Assembly (NCBI GenBank): GCA_902799765.1
Contig: CADCBZ010000012.1
Coordinates: 182,153 to 246,152, forward strand
Origin: an uncultured Prevotellaceae bacterium
Lineage (GTDB): Bacteria > Bacteroidota > Bacteroidia > Bacteroidales > Bacteroidaceae
Direction of reading: 5' to 3'
DNA: 64,000 nt
Shown here: in pieces, positions 24,489-34,580 of the stretch
How positions within the stretch are numbered: position 1 is the first letter of the stretch
How the letters are laid out: each line of letters starts with the position of its first letter
Translations under genes and position numbers: made by a program
The notes under the pieces: model-generated
What the model saw: the letters and a program-made list of their open reading frames with translations, nothing else
What the model was told of the DNA's origin: nothing
Databases searched by the model: none

Positions 24489-25642
24489 AGATAGAAGTGA
24501 GTCATCATTGCAGCGACTTCAACAGCTATCGCGCTGCACGTGTTAAGAGCCTTTTCAACGCTGAAAAGGGCTGTGATTGGGAAAAGACCGTAGAACTGCC
24601 CATCGAGGGCAAGGAGTGGCAAATCGGCCTCATTGTCGGCCCGTCTGGTAGCGGTAAAACGAGCATCGGGAACCGCATTTTTGAGGATGAGCCGATTTAT
24701 GACCTTTATTCAGGATGGGATAGTAATAAGCCCATCGTGGACTGCATCGATCCTGAGGGCGACTTCAATATCGTCACGGGTATGCTGTCAGCCGTAGGGC
24801 TTGGCGACGTTCCCGCGTGGCTGCGTCCGTTCAACGTGCTCAGCAACGGCGAGAAGTTCAGGGCAGGGCTGGCACGTTTGGCCTGTGAGCGTCCAGAACA
24901 TGCAGTCGTGGATGAGTTCACCTCTGTTATAGACCGCCAGATTGCCAAAGTAGGAGCAGCTGCATTCGCTAAGACATGGCGACGTGGAAAGGGGCAGATA
25001 GTGCTGCTTTCCTGCCACTACGACATTATTGAATGGCTACAGCCCGACTGGGTCTATGACACTGCGGAGGCACGCTTTTACGAGCGTGACTGTCTTCGGC
25101 AGCGTCCGAAGCTCGAACTTCAAATTTATAAGGTCAGGGGAACTGTGTTCCCAAGACTGTTTAAGCAGCATTACTATTTAGATCTGGCTATGCCCGTAGC
25201 CGCTGAGTGCTTTGTGGGCTTTATTGACGGCGAGCCGGTGTGTCACCTGTGCGTGGCTCCACTTTTCACTGCAAACGCTTACAGGGCCACACGCCTGGTT
25301 GTTATGCCGGAGTGGCAGGGTATTGGCGTCGGCACACGGTTCCTGAATGCGGTCTGTGAGTACCACCTACAGGGCAGGGGCCGCTGTGGCTATAAATTGC
25401 CCGTGTTCTTCCATACATCACACCCTCAGTTATGCGGAGCACTCAGGCACTCTAAGAAATGGATCCAGACGGGCGCACACCTCTATGGTGATAACAAAGG
25501 GCGCAGTGCAGCGTCCATGAAGCGTTCCGCTGAGCGTAAGGGAAAAAAGGATGCGGCAGCCATCGGCTACGGTGGCCATTTCCGGGCAGTACAGGCATTT
25601 AAATATATTGGTGAAAATGGTTATCAGAATTTTGGGAAATAG
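24485..25642 (+). CDS. ABC-ATPase fused to GNAT (Mom-like) domain
   Basis: A 385-residue fusion. Residues 45-185 are a soluble ABC-type ATPase: Walker A GPSGSGKT (52-59), signature LSNGE (119-123), Walker B HAVVDE (139-144) and a switch His in SCHYD. From about 205 it is a GNAT acyltransferase with the CoA-binding LVVMPEWQGIGVGT (271-284). There is no membrane domain, so it is not a transporter. The GNAT part recalls phage Mu Mom, which modifies adenine in phage DNA, and ABC/GNAT pairs are known near Mom-type genes; DNA modification here is inference. Confidence 0.75.
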   Translation: MKIEVSHHCSDFNSYRAARVKSLFNAEKGCDWEKTVELPIEGKEWQIGLIVGPSGSGKTSIGNRIFEDEPIYDLYSGWDSNKPIVDCIDPEGDFNIVTGMLSAVGLGDVPAWLRPFNVLSNGEKFRAGLARLACERPEHAVVDEFTSVIDRQIAKVGAAAFAKTWRRGKGQIVLLSCHYDIIEWLQPDWVYDTAEARFYERDCLRQRPKLELQIYKVRGTVFPRLFKQHYYLDLAMPVAAECFVGFIDGEPVCHLCVAPLFTANAYRATRLVVMPEWQGIGVGTRFLNAVCEYHLQGRGRCGYKLPVFFHTSHPQLCGALRHSKKWIQTGAHLYGDNKGRSAASMKRSAERKGKKDAAAIGYGGHFRAVQAFKYIGENGYQNFGK

Positions 25643-26105
25643 GGACACGGCTGCATATCAGGCCGCACGTTCACTGATACTGGAGCACGGCCACCAGTTG
25701 TGCAGCGAGGGCAACCACGACTACCATTTGGCCGTTGCACCGTTGCTGACAGAGAAAGTTCCTGAAGACGAACTGAGGGAGCCGCTTTTTGGTACGCTCA
25801 TATTCCACCCCTCGCCGTTGCCATACGGGCGCGGAGCCTCATCCATCAAATGGGCATACAAGAGACATGAGCCGATAACGGCTGCTACATGGTTCTGGGC
25901 TGATAATGGCTACGACACAGGCGACATCTGCGAGCAGGAGATAGTGAAGATAGACTACGACCTGCGCCCGCGAGATTTCTACGAGCAGCACATATTACCT
26001 GCCATGCTAAGAACGTTGGAACGCTGTTTAAATAGCATTGCAAACGGCTTTCAACGCAGAGTGCCACAAGTAGAGCAATATGCCACCTTCGATAAGCGCA
26101 CATAA
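25617..26105 (+). CDS. Formyltransferase-like protein
   Basis: A 162-residue protein overlapping the ABC-GNAT gene. The start at 25617 (MVIRILGNRD) gives a Rossmann-type N-terminus; the frame is open further upstream without sense. The core FHPSPLPYGRGASSIKWA and GYDTGDICEQE matches the formyl-THF-dependent transferase fold of Fmt and related enzymes, where the DTG aspartate is catalytic. The Asn normally two residues before the His is Ile, and there is no C-terminal tRNA-binding domain. Substrate is unknown; a base or nucleotide in the modification cassette is a reasonable guess. Confidence 0.7.
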   Translation: MVIRILGNRDTAAYQAARSLILEHGHQLCSEGNHDYHLAVAPLLTEKVPEDELREPLFGTLIFHPSPLPYGRGASSIKWAYKRHEPITAATWFWADNGYDTGDICEQEIVKIDYDLRPRDFYEQHILPAMLRTLERCLNSIANGFQRRVPQVEQYATFDKRT

Positions 26106-26149
26106 GCCCTAATTTTACTCTGCAAAGTTACGAAAAATCCGCCAAAAAG

Positions 26150-26180
26150 AAGCCCCGGAACCGTTAAAGTTTCGGGGCTT
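26150..26180 (+). terminator. Terminator after the formyltransferase-like gene
   Basis: A 12-base stem (AAGCCCCGGAAC with GTTTCGGGGCTT, one G-T pair) and a seven-base loop, followed by TTATG. It should end rightward phage transcription and could also protect trpS from it. Confidence 0.8.
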
Positions 26181-26197
26181 TATGTTAAACTTGAAAA

Positions 26198-26290
26198 GAG
26201 AGATTTTCGCGGCAACTGAGAGGACATTTCGTTTTGCTGGATTGAACGCTTCGTTTGAAAACGCGCGAACATTTCGTTTTGCGGATTATA
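26198..26290 (+). repeat. Tandem 22-23 bp motifs, likely transposase end sites
   Basis: The motif core TTTCG or CTTCG starts at 26205, 26227, 26249 and 26272, at a spacing of 22, 22 and 23 bases. Copies two and four are most alike (GACATTTCGTTTTGC and GAACATTTCGTTTTGC); copy three is GAACGCTTCGTTTG. MuA-type transposases bind a few tandem 22-bp sites at each phage end, so this is a candidate right end. No terminal duplication can be checked here. Confidence 0.6.
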
Positions 26291-26388
26291 AAATTCTGTG
26301 CAGATGTTCTTCTGTCTCAGAAAAAATAGAATCTTTAACCTTTTGCAAAGGTCGAAGATAGGCTGCATTTCGGAAAAACTCAAATAAA

Positions 26389-26420
26389 TTTGGTTTTTCG
26401 CTCAATTTGCACTATCTTTG
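26389..26420 (+). promoter_or_regulatory. Promoter of trpS
   Basis: TTTG at 26389-26392 and TATCTTTG at 26413-26420 with 20 bases between them: a full Bacteroidetes primary-sigma promoter, 34 bases before the trpS ATG. The prophage end lies roughly 100 bases upstream, so trpS retains its own promoter. Confidence 0.85.
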
Positions 26421-26453
26421 CAGCCAAAATGAAATCATAGACATAAAAATACA

Positions 26454-27545
26454 ATGGGAAAAGTAATTTTGACTGGTGACCGCCCCACCGGTAAACTCCA
26501 TCTCGGACACTATGTAGGCTCCCTGCGCCGTCGTGTCGAGTTGCAGAATCAGGGCGATTTCGACCGTATGTTCGTGTTCATGGCCGATGTGCAGGCCCTC
26601 ACCGATAATGCCGATAATCCTGAGAAGATCCGTCAGAACATCATCGAGGTAGCCCTCGACTATCTGGCTGCAGGTCTCGATCCGGAGAAATGCGTGCTCT
26701 TCATTCAGAGTCAGATTCCTGAACTCGCCGAGCTCACCACCTATCTGATGAACCTCGTCTCGGTGAGCCGTGTGCAGCGTAATCCCACGGTGAAGACCGA
26801 AGTGAAGATGCGTGGCTTCGAGGGCGAGAGCATCCCTCTCGGTTTCTTCTGCTACCCTGTGTCTCAGGCTGCCGACATCACGCTCTTCAAGGCTACTACC
26901 GTTCCTGCTGGTGAGGATCAGGAGCCGATGCTCGAGGTCTGCCGTGAACTCGTACGCCGTTTCAACCAGGTGTATGCCCCCGTACTCGTGGAGCCGAATA
27001 TCCTGTTGCCCGAGAACCTCACCGCCCGTCGCCTGCCTGGCACCGATGGTAAGGAGAAGATGTCGAAGTCACTCGGCAACTGCATCTATCTCTCCGACAC
27101 CGCCGACGATGTATGGCAGAAGGTACGTTCGATGTACACCGATCCCGAGCATGTCAACCTCAACGATCCCGGTCATGTGGAGGGTAACGCCGTATTCACC
27201 TATCTTGATGCTTTCTCTTGCGATGAGGACTTCAAGGCGTTCTGGCCAGAGTATCAGAACCTCGACGAGCTGAAGGATCACTACCGTCGTGGCGGTCTGG
27301 GCGATATGAAGTGCAAGAAGTTCCTCAATCAGGTGCTGAATAAGTTCCTGGAGCCCATGCGCCAGCGTCGTGCCGAGTTCGAGAAGGACATCCCTGAGAT
27401 CTACAACATCCTGAAGAAGGGTACCGAACAGGCCCGCGAGGTGGGTGCCCAGACGATGGACGAGGTTCGCAAGGCCATGCGCATCGACTACTTCAACGAT
27501 GCCGAGCTCATCCGCCAGCAAGCCGAGCGCTTCGCCAATAAATGA
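26454..27545 (+). CDS. trpS: Tryptophanyl-tRNA synthetase
   Basis: A class I synthetase of 363 residues that charges tRNA-Trp in the cytoplasm. The HIGH-type signature is at residues 12-22 ([11 protein letters not shown]) and the KMSKS loop at about 200-207 ([10 protein letters not shown]). The sequence between has the family's GEDQ motif ([15 protein letters not shown]). Length is normal. Its stop overlaps the start of the decayed gene downstream (ATGA). This is the first host gene right of the prophage, and it appears intact. Confidence 0.96.
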   Translation: MGKVILTGDRPTGKLHLGHYVGSLRRRVELQNQGDFDRMFVFMADVQALTDNADNPEKIRQNIIEVALDYLAAGLDPEKCVLFIQSQIPELAELTTYLMNLVSVSRVQRNPTVKTEVKMRGFEGESIPLGFFCYPVSQAADITLFKATTVPAGEDQEPMLEVCRELVRRFNQVYAPVLVEPNILLPENLTARRLPGTDGKEKMSKSLGNCIYLSDTADDVWQKVRSMYTDPEHVNLNDPGHVEGNAVFTYLDAFSCDEDFKAFWPEYQNLDELKDHYRRGGLGDMKCKKFLNQVLNKFLEPMRQRRAEFEKDIPEIYNILKKGTEQAREVGAQTMDEVRKAMRIDYFNDAELIRQQAERFANK

Positions 27546-28157
27546 AACAACTGATCCTCTTTTTTTGCTTGGTAGCCCTGGTGCCCTTAGGCATCAGTGC
27601 TCAAGAGGATCATGACATCGTGGCTTCGCTGAACCTGAAGGAGGTGGTGATACTGGCCGACGGTCAGACGTTCGAGGAATATCTGATCAAACAAGTGCTG
27701 GATCATGCCCAGCCCCCCCCATCGCCGTACGATAACCTTTGCCGCCAAACTCGCGGGCTATGGATAGATTGTGAAGGCCCTGATGGAACACAAGGAGTTT
27801 GGCATCACCGCAGCAGAAGACATCCTCTATGAGAAGGTACGTGAAAAAGCCAAGGAACTCAAAAAGCAATACCGCAAGAACCGGGAAACCGACATGAGAT
27901 ACCTGGGCAGTTACACCTCGGGAGGAAGGACCATCTTCAAGGTGAGTATCGACAATCTGCAGGTACACATTGTCGATGGCTGTTGGCAGATCAAGATGAT
28001 GGACTATATAGAGGGTCAAAACAAGGTTCATTTGGAATTCAGTGAAGTAAAACCCGACTTGTTCCTCCTCTCCCATAGTAATGCCAAACTCTATGTCGAT
28101 CGCAAGAAATGGCCCAATGGCTATATCTCCATGGAATTGGCGTATAAGTATAGGTAA
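27542..28157 (+). pseudogene. Decayed paralogue of the secreted protein at 35734
   Basis: The start (signal peptide, then SLNLKEVVILADGQTFEEYL) matches the intact 281-residue protein at 35734-36579. After HAQP the frame breaks at eight C (27713-27720), with a loss of about 25 codons relative to the paralogue; the homologous frame resumes as HRRTITFAAKLAGYG and is then stopped by TAG at 27765. A second loss of about 50 codons follows AED before YEKVREKAK. The last 110 residues match well. The two open pieces (27542-27832, 27771-28157) are unlikely to make a working protein. Confidence 0.85.
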
Positions 28158-28281
28158 TGATTTACTTGGAACTGGGTGTGCCAAAAAAGGAGACTCACAG
28201 CGTGTCCCAGTATGGGTGTTTTCTTTTGTAATTGACCTGAGTCAAAATAGGACTGTTATCGCACACAATTCTGCATAATTA

Positions 28282-28313
28282 TTTGCGGGATATGCAAAAT
28301 AGTGGTAATTTTG
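28282..28313 (+). promoter_or_regulatory. Promoter of a 30-residue gene
   Basis: TTTG at 28282-28285 and TAATTTTG at 28306-28313, separated by 20 bases. It is a perfect Bacteroidetes layout, and the only gene it can serve before the terminator at 28445 is the small frame at 28369. Confidence 0.8.
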
Positions 28314-28368
28314 CACCGTCAAAATAAAGGATTTAAGAACATTTTAAAGATTAAGGAGATTAAAGATT

Positions 28369-28461
28369 ATGATTACTTTGATGGAAATGGGCGCATTGCT
28401 CGTAGCAGGATCAGTGTTCAGTGCATGGATGGCAAAACACGATAACCTGGAGGTTCGCTAA
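28369..28461 (+). CDS. Small membrane peptide, 30 residues
   Basis: A short gene of its own: promoter at 28282-28313, a purine-rich AAGGAGAT about ten bases before the ATG, a 30-residue product with one hydrophobic helix (MEMGALLVAGSVFSAWMAKH) and charged end DNLEVR, and a terminator that starts inside its last codons. A peptide of this form would sit in the inner membrane. I know no family. The full set of expression signals around so short a frame is the main evidence that it is real. Confidence 0.6.
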   Translation: MITLMEMGALLVAGSVFSAWMAKHDNLEVR

Positions 28462-28477
28462 CCTTCAGGTTTTTTTA
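28445..28477. terminator. Terminator between converging genes
   Basis: ACCTGGAGG and CCTTCAGGT form a nine-base stem with one G-T pair around an eight-base loop, followed by eight T on the plus strand. The loop and stem overlap the stop codons of both the 30-residue gene and the leftward EamA gene. Confidence 0.8.
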
Positions 28478-29255
28478 TAGCGTAATGGTCGCTCATGTAC
28501 ATACCGGTGAGGATGAGAGCCGAACCCATGAGGAACCAGACGGTGATCTCTTCGCTGAGCAGCCACCAGGCAAATAGAATGGTGGTGATGGGGTTGAAAT
28601 AGACCCAGTTGGTGGCGACGACGATGCCGAGATGCTTGATGACAAAGTTCCAGGCGAGGTAGCAGATCATGGAGGCGACGACGCTGAGGAACATCAGGTT
28701 CCAGAAGACGGGGGCGCTGAGAAGGACATCGAGGGATGGGAACTCAGGTCGCCATATATAATAAGGTATCATCGTAAGGAGACCATAGAAAAACACTTTT
28801 CGCGTGATGAAGAGCGTGCTGTAACGTTTCAAGGCGGTCTTCATCAGCAAGGAATAGAAAGCCCAACAGATACAGGCCACGAAGGCGAGCATGTCGCCTA
28901 AGGGAGAGAGGTGGAGAACGAAATGGCCATTGAGTACGACGACTACCATGCCTAAAAACGCCACCATGGAGCCTATGGCCTGAAGACGGGTGATGGGCTC
29001 TGACTGCCGATAGACCAGCTTCATGAGCAGCATGGCAAAGAGCGGACAGGAGCAGACGATAAGGGAGGTGTTGGTGGCAGTGGTGTAGAGCATGGCGGCA
29101 TTCTCGGCGAGGAAGTAGAGCGAGCCGCCTGTCAGACCGAGAGCCACCATCAGCAGTTCGTCTTTCCAACTGTCAGAATGGAATTTCGTGGGGTTGAGGA
29201 GCAGCAGGAGGTAGGCGATGGTGAAGCGCAGCGTGAAGATATGGGCTGGTGACAA
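28458..29255 (-). CDS. EamA-family transporter, 5' end missing
   Basis: A drug/metabolite-type transporter with about nine membrane helices and two EamA repeats (the second begins near GDMLAFVACICWAFYSLLMK). The coding similarity extends upstream of the TTG at 29255, through VFTKLLLQAS, right up to the trmD stop at 29289, and there it ends: the first helix and a proper start are absent. The frame is in phase with trmD. It is either a nine-helix protein started at TTG or a pseudogene produced by a deletion. Substrate unknown. Confidence 0.65.
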   Translation of the reverse strand: MSPAHIFTLRFTIAYLLLLLNPTKFHSDSWKDELLMVALGLTGGSLYFLAENAAMLYTTATNTSLIVCSCPLFAMLLMKLVYRQSEPITRLQAIGSMVAFLGMVVVVLNGHFVLHLSPLGDMLAFVACICWAFYSLLMKTALKRYSTLFITRKVFFYGLLTMIPYYIWRPEFPSLDVLLSAPVFWNLMFLSVVASMICYLAWNFVIKHLGIVVATNWVYFNPITTILFAWWLLSEEITVWFLMGSALILTGMYMSDHYAIKKPEG

Positions 29256-29288
29256 GGAGGCTTGGAGCAGCAGCTTGGTGAAGACGGT

Positions 29289-29969
29289 TTAATCTTTGTC
29301 GAGCAGGTCGGGACGGAGGCGGCGGGTGCGCTCCATCGCCTGATCCAGTTCCCATTCGCGGATCTTGGCTTCATTGCCACTGAGCAGGATCTCTGGCACC
29401 TTCCAACCTTTGTAGTCGGCTGGACGGGTGTAGATGGGGGCGGCGAGAATGTCGTCCTGGAAACAGTCGGAGAGGGCACTCTGCTCATCGCCGATGACAC
29501 CGGGCACCACGCGTACGACGGCATCGGCAATCATGGCTGCCACGAGTTCGCCGCCTGTCAGCACGAAGTCGCCGATGGAGATCTCGCGGGTGATGAGATG
29601 ATCGCGGATGCGCTGGTCGATCCCTTTGTAATGGCCTGCCAGGATGATGAGGTTGCCTTTCAGCGAGAGCTCGTTGGCGATATGCTGATCGAAGCGCTCA
29701 CCATCGGGCGAGGTGAAGATCACCTCGTCGTAGTCGCGCTCGGCCTTCAGGGCAGAGATGCAGCGGTCGATGGGTTCACACTGCATCACCATACCTGCAC
29801 TGCCGCCATAGGGATAGTCGTCCACACGGCGCCATTTGTCGAGGGTGTAGTCGCGCAGGTTATGCAAGCGGATCTCTGCCAGTCCTTTTTTCTCAGCCCG
29901 TGCAAGGATCGACTCGTGGACGAAGCCTTCGAGCATCTCGGGCAATACGGTTATGATGTCTATTCTCAT
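29289..29969 (-). CDS. trmD: tRNA (guanine-37-N1)-methyltransferase
   Basis: A 226-residue SPOUT-class enzyme that methylates G37 next to the anticodon and prevents frameshifting. Family features are [13 protein letters not shown] at the start, [11 protein letters not shown], the trefoil-knot SAM site ([12 protein letters not shown] and [13 protein letters not shown]) and the [18 protein letters not shown]-terminal domain. Length is normal. Its start overlaps the stop of the patatin-like gene by four bases. The stop is directly followed by the truncated EamA sequence. Confidence 0.95.
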   Translation of the reverse strand: MRIDIITVLPEMLEGFVHESILARAEKKGLAEIRLHNLRDYTLDKWRRVDDYPYGGSAGMVMQCEPIDRCISALKAERDYDEVIFTSPDGERFDQHIANELSLKGNLIILAGHYKGIDQRIRDHLITREISIGDFVLTGGELVAAMIADAVVRVVPGVIGDEQSALSDCFQDDILAAPIYTRPADYKGWKVPEILLSGNEAKIREWELDQAMERTRRLRPDLLDKD

Positions 29970-30811
29970 TCGTAAAATGCTTTGATTCTGTCAATATAGC
30001 GTTCACCCATCTTGCGGCCGATGTCATAGACACGACGCATCTCTTCCGGATCGTGACTGATGTGACCGATGGGAATTTTCCCGTCGGGACGGATCACCAG
30101 ACAGCGCCCTTCACGCTCTGCTTCGCGTACATATTCTAATTCGCGGTTATACATCAGATGGCGTGTCGCCATGGCCTCAATCATGTTGGGATATTTCCTC
30201 AGACCGATCTTCATCAGCGGCATCAGCTTGTTGGGCTCCTTCACGAACCCTGCAGGCTGGGTGAGGATCACCACATTACGCTCATAGCCAATCGACTCGA
30301 AATATTCAAGGGGGATGGAGTCAGCCACTCCACCGTCGAGCAGTTTCCTGCCTCCGACTTCTACTACCTTAGATGCCAGCGGCATAGAGGCAGAGGCGCG
30401 TAGCCATTCCAGTTCATCAAAGTCCACACGCTCCATCTTGTGGTAAACGGCTTCGCCCGTGAGCACATCGGTACAGACCACGATAAACGCCATGGGATTC
30501 TGCTCGAAGGCTTCCACATCAAAGATGTCGTACTGCTTAGGCACGATATGGTAGCCGAACTCGGCGTTGAAATAATCTCCACTCTTGATAAGCGAGCGCA
30601 GACCACTGTAACGGGGATCTTTGGCAAAACGGGTGTTGTAACGGATGGCACGTCCTGGCTGGCGCGACTTGTAGTTACAGCCAAAGGCAGCTCCTGCAGA
30701 GACACCAATCAGTCCGTCGGGCTTTACACCAGCCTCCATCATCACGTCGATGATGCCTGCCGTGAAAAGTCCGCGCATAGCGCCGCCTTCGAGTACCAGT
30801 CCTTTTTTCAT
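29966..30811 (-). CDS. Patatin-like phospholipase
   Basis: A 281-residue serine hydrolase with a Ser-Asp dyad. The oxyanion loop is LEGGAMRG (residues 7-14), the nucleophile Ser is in GVSAG (about 36-40) and the Asp in [11 protein letters not shown]. This matches bacterial patatin-like esterases of the YjjU type, cytoplasmic or membrane-associated lipid hydrolases. I place the start at 30811 ([10 protein letters not shown]), since a Bacteroidetes -7 element ends seven bases before it and would be inside the longer frame. The gene is coupled to trmD. Confidence 0.85.
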   Translation of the reverse strand: MKKGLVLEGGAMRGLFTAGIIDVMMEAGVKPDGLIGVSAGAAFGCNYKSRQPGRAIRYNTRFAKDPRYSGLRSLIKSGDYFNAEFGYHIVPKQYDIFDVEAFEQNPMAFIVVCTDVLTGEAVYHKMERVDFDELEWLRASASMPLASKVVEVGGRKLLDGGVADSIPLEYFESIGYERNVVILTQPAGFVKEPNKLMPLMKIGLRKYPNMIEAMATRHLMYNRELEYVREAEREGRCLVIRPDGKIPIGHISHDPEEMRRVYDIGRKMGERYIDRIKAFYE

Positions 30812-30816
30812 GGCTG

Positions 30817-30925
30817 CAAAGATACGAATAAGTGAGTAAAAATCCAAATGTTATTTGAGATTTTTCGAGCGTGAGTATCTTCGAGCGAAGCTCAAAGATA
30901 CGAATAAGTGAGTGAAAAACCAAAT
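30817..30925 (-). repeat. Duplicated promoter segment upstream of the patatin gene
   Basis: A 33-bp segment at 30817-30849 recurs at 30893-30925 with two or three mismatches. On the minus strand each copy holds TTTG, 20 bases, TATCTTTG, a full promoter. The proximal copy ends seven bases before the ATG, giving a near-leaderless message. Between them a hairpin (about 30874-30900) includes part of the distal -7 element. Confidence 0.75.
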
Positions 30926-30972
30926 TAATTGTAAAAAATCGTGGATTATTTGGCGTTTTCGAGGAATCTGTG

Positions 30973-30980
30973 TACTTTTG
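30973..30980 (+). promoter_or_regulatory. Promoter -7 element of the secreted protein gene
   Basis: TACTTTTG ends one base before the ATG at 30982 and so shows that the frame open from 30970 cannot start there. The transcript would be leaderless or start at the ATG at 30988. Confidence 0.6.
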
Positions 30981-30981
30981 C

Positions 30982-31992
30982 ATGAGAATGAGAAAAATAG
31001 GATTGTTGCTCGCTTCGATGCTGTTGACCTCGGTGCATCTCTTTGCACAGCAGGAGGTGGACACTGATGCCAAGTGTATCTCGTTGATGAAGGTGCCTTT
31101 GGAGGGGCCTGACTCCGTGTTTATCCCCGCTTTGGAGGAGGTGGGCTTCGTGCAGCAGCATCCTGAGGATCAGGAACCTGACACCTATTATTTCGCAGGC
31201 GACTTCTACGGCATCAAATCGAACCTGATGGTCTGTGTGGATGAGAAGACGAAGCTGTTGACGGATGTGACGGTGACCTGTGGGCCTTATCGCACCTTCG
31301 AGCTCTTCGACCGCAACCGCAAGTACCTAATCGGTAAGCTGCAACGGGAGTGGGGTAATTTCAGTGCCAAGGGCGACGGTTCGCTGTATCTCCTGAACGA
31401 CTATGGCTATATCCAGCAGTCGCAGCTGACAGACGGTCAGGGTACCAGACATATCCGCTATTTTTATCTGAACTCATCGCCGTATTATAAGGATGCGACG
31501 CATCTGGGGCTGAAAGGTCAGGTGCAGGAGGTGATTACCCAGAATCCCGTGATGGAAGAGGAGATCCTGCATTTCGATATGACGGGTCGCCTGGATGCGG
31601 CAGATATGGTGGATCGGAAATATAACAACCACGGCTATCTGGTGAGTGCCTCGATGATGGAGGCAGATGGGGGGAAGAGTCTGCTGACGTTTGAGTATGA
31701 CTCCGACGACTGTCTGGTGAAACGTACGCTTGTGAATCCGGCAACGGGTATCCGTTCGGTTACAGACTATCGCTATAATACGGATTTTGAGATTACCCAA
31801 CAGAGTTATAAGGCCTTCAATAAGGATAATGAATGTGTGATCTCATACACTATGAAGAACGACCTGTCAGAGCGTGATGATAACGGTAACTGGACGCAGA
31901 ATAAGGCACAGCTCACCTATTGGGAGAAGGACCAACGTACACAGATTATTGCCGTGAATCAGTCGCGCGTGATCAGTTACTGGGACGAATGA
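30982..31992 (+). CDS. Secreted protein of unknown function
   Basis: About 336 residues with a signal peptide (RKIGLLLASMLLTSVHLFAQ), so exported. The mature part is beta-rich. The second half has tyrosine-rich repeat-like strands (FDMTGRLDAADMVDRKYNNH, then TFEYDSDDCLVKRTLV and SVTDYRYNTDFEITQQSY) that recall RHS/YD-type beta sheets found in Bacteroidetes surface proteins. No enzyme motif is seen. It stands alone between the patatin operon and ligA, with a promoter at 30973. The choice between ATG 30982 and 30988 is open. Confidence 0.7.
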   Translation: MRMRKIGLLLASMLLTSVHLFAQQEVDTDAKCISLMKVPLEGPDSVFIPALEEVGFVQQHPEDQEPDTYYFAGDFYGIKSNLMVCVDEKTKLLTDVTVTCGPYRTFELFDRNRKYLIGKLQREWGNFSAKGDGSLYLLNDYGYIQQSQLTDGQGTRHIRYFYLNSSPYYKDATHLGLKGQVQEVITQNPVMEEEILHFDMTGRLDAADMVDRKYNNHGYLVSASMMEADGGKSLLTFEYDSDDCLVKRTLVNPATGIRSVTDYRYNTDFEITQQSYKAFNKDNECVISYTMKNDLSERDDNGNWTQNKAQLTYWEKDQRTQIIAVNQSRVISYWDE

Positions 31993-31995
31993 ACA

Positions 31996-34104
<2,109 letters not shown>

Positions 34105-34109
34105 TCATT

Positions 34110-34580
34110 ATGTGGAAGATGTTTCAGATCATACCGATGATGTGGCGTGCCGTCCGCCCGAGCCGGGTGGCGGATATGCCTGCAGTGGTGAATTCCTTCT
34201 GGCTACGCAAGGGTTTTGAGGGACTTACCTTCTTCGGTACGATCCTCACACCGACACAGACGTTGGCTGATGAATTCAACATGGGCTTCAATGCGCTGAA
34301 GAACCATGAAATGATCCATCTGCGACAGGCTCAGACCTGTGGCGACTCGTGGCTGCGCTTCTACCTGTTATATCTATGGTATTGGCTGCGGGCACTGCCA
34401 GCCAACCGCAAACTGAAACACGGCGCCTATCTGCTCAACCCCTTCGAGATGGAAGCCTATCGCCACATGCACAACCTCGATTACCTTGCCAAAGGCGAAG
34501 CCAACGAATGGCGCAAGTTCGCCAAAATGTCAATCAAAGAAAGAATCACGCTATATGAACAAAAAACTCCAGGCGCATAG
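34110..34580 (+). CDS. Membrane-associated HExxH protein, unknown
   Basis: A 156-residue protein with NHEMIHLRQA near residue 65, an HExxH zinc motif, followed by a strongly hydrophobic segment (WLRFYLLYLWYWLRAL). The C-terminal EMEAYRHMHNLDYL could give the third zinc ligand (Glu), as in small gluzincins. It may be a membrane-anchored metalloprotease, but no substrate is known. It overlaps the start of the EamA gene (34555) and faces away from ligA. Confidence 0.6.
   Translation: MWKMFQIIPMMWRAVRPSRVADMPAVVNSFWLRKGFEGLTFFGTILTPTQTLADEFNMGFNALKNHEMIHLRQAQTCGDSWLRFYLLYLWYWLRALPANRKLKHGAYLLNPFEMEAYRHMHNLDYLAKGEANEWRKFAKMSIKERITLYEQKTPGA

Larger units (their letters stand above)
1..26300. mobile_element. 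Mu-like transposable prophage with DGR, right-hand part
   Basis: The gene set (DUF935 portal, gp28-type terminase, DUF1320, gpI-type protease, DUF2586 sheath, gp44 to gp48-type baseplate genes) is that of a contractile-tailed transposable phage. The left end, with any transposase, lies outside the window. The right limit is placed just after four tandem 22-23 bp motifs at 26198-26290 and before the trpS promoter; the exact terminus and target duplication cannot be fixed from one end. DGR-bearing transposable phages are known in Bacteroides (the hankyphage group), and this resembles them in plan. Confidence 0.85.
26106..26388. other. Intergenic stretch at the phage-host junction
   Basis: No coding region is apparent between the formyltransferase-like gene and the trpS promoter. 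The stretch holds a strong hairpin (26150-26180), four tandem 22-23 bp motifs (26198-26290), and AT-rich sequence up to the promoter. The phage terminus probably lies between 26288 and about 26340. Confidence 0.6.

Noticed and set aside
24485-25642. ABC transporter ATPase
   Set aside because: No membrane partner is encoded nearby and the protein is fused to a GNAT domain.
26198-26290. Tandem repeats as a CRISPR array
   Set aside because: The units are contiguous 22-23 bp motifs with diverged copies and no unique spacers; no cas genes are near.
30970-30981. Start codon at 30970 for the secreted protein
   Set aside because: It lies within or before the -7 promoter element, so the message would not contain it.
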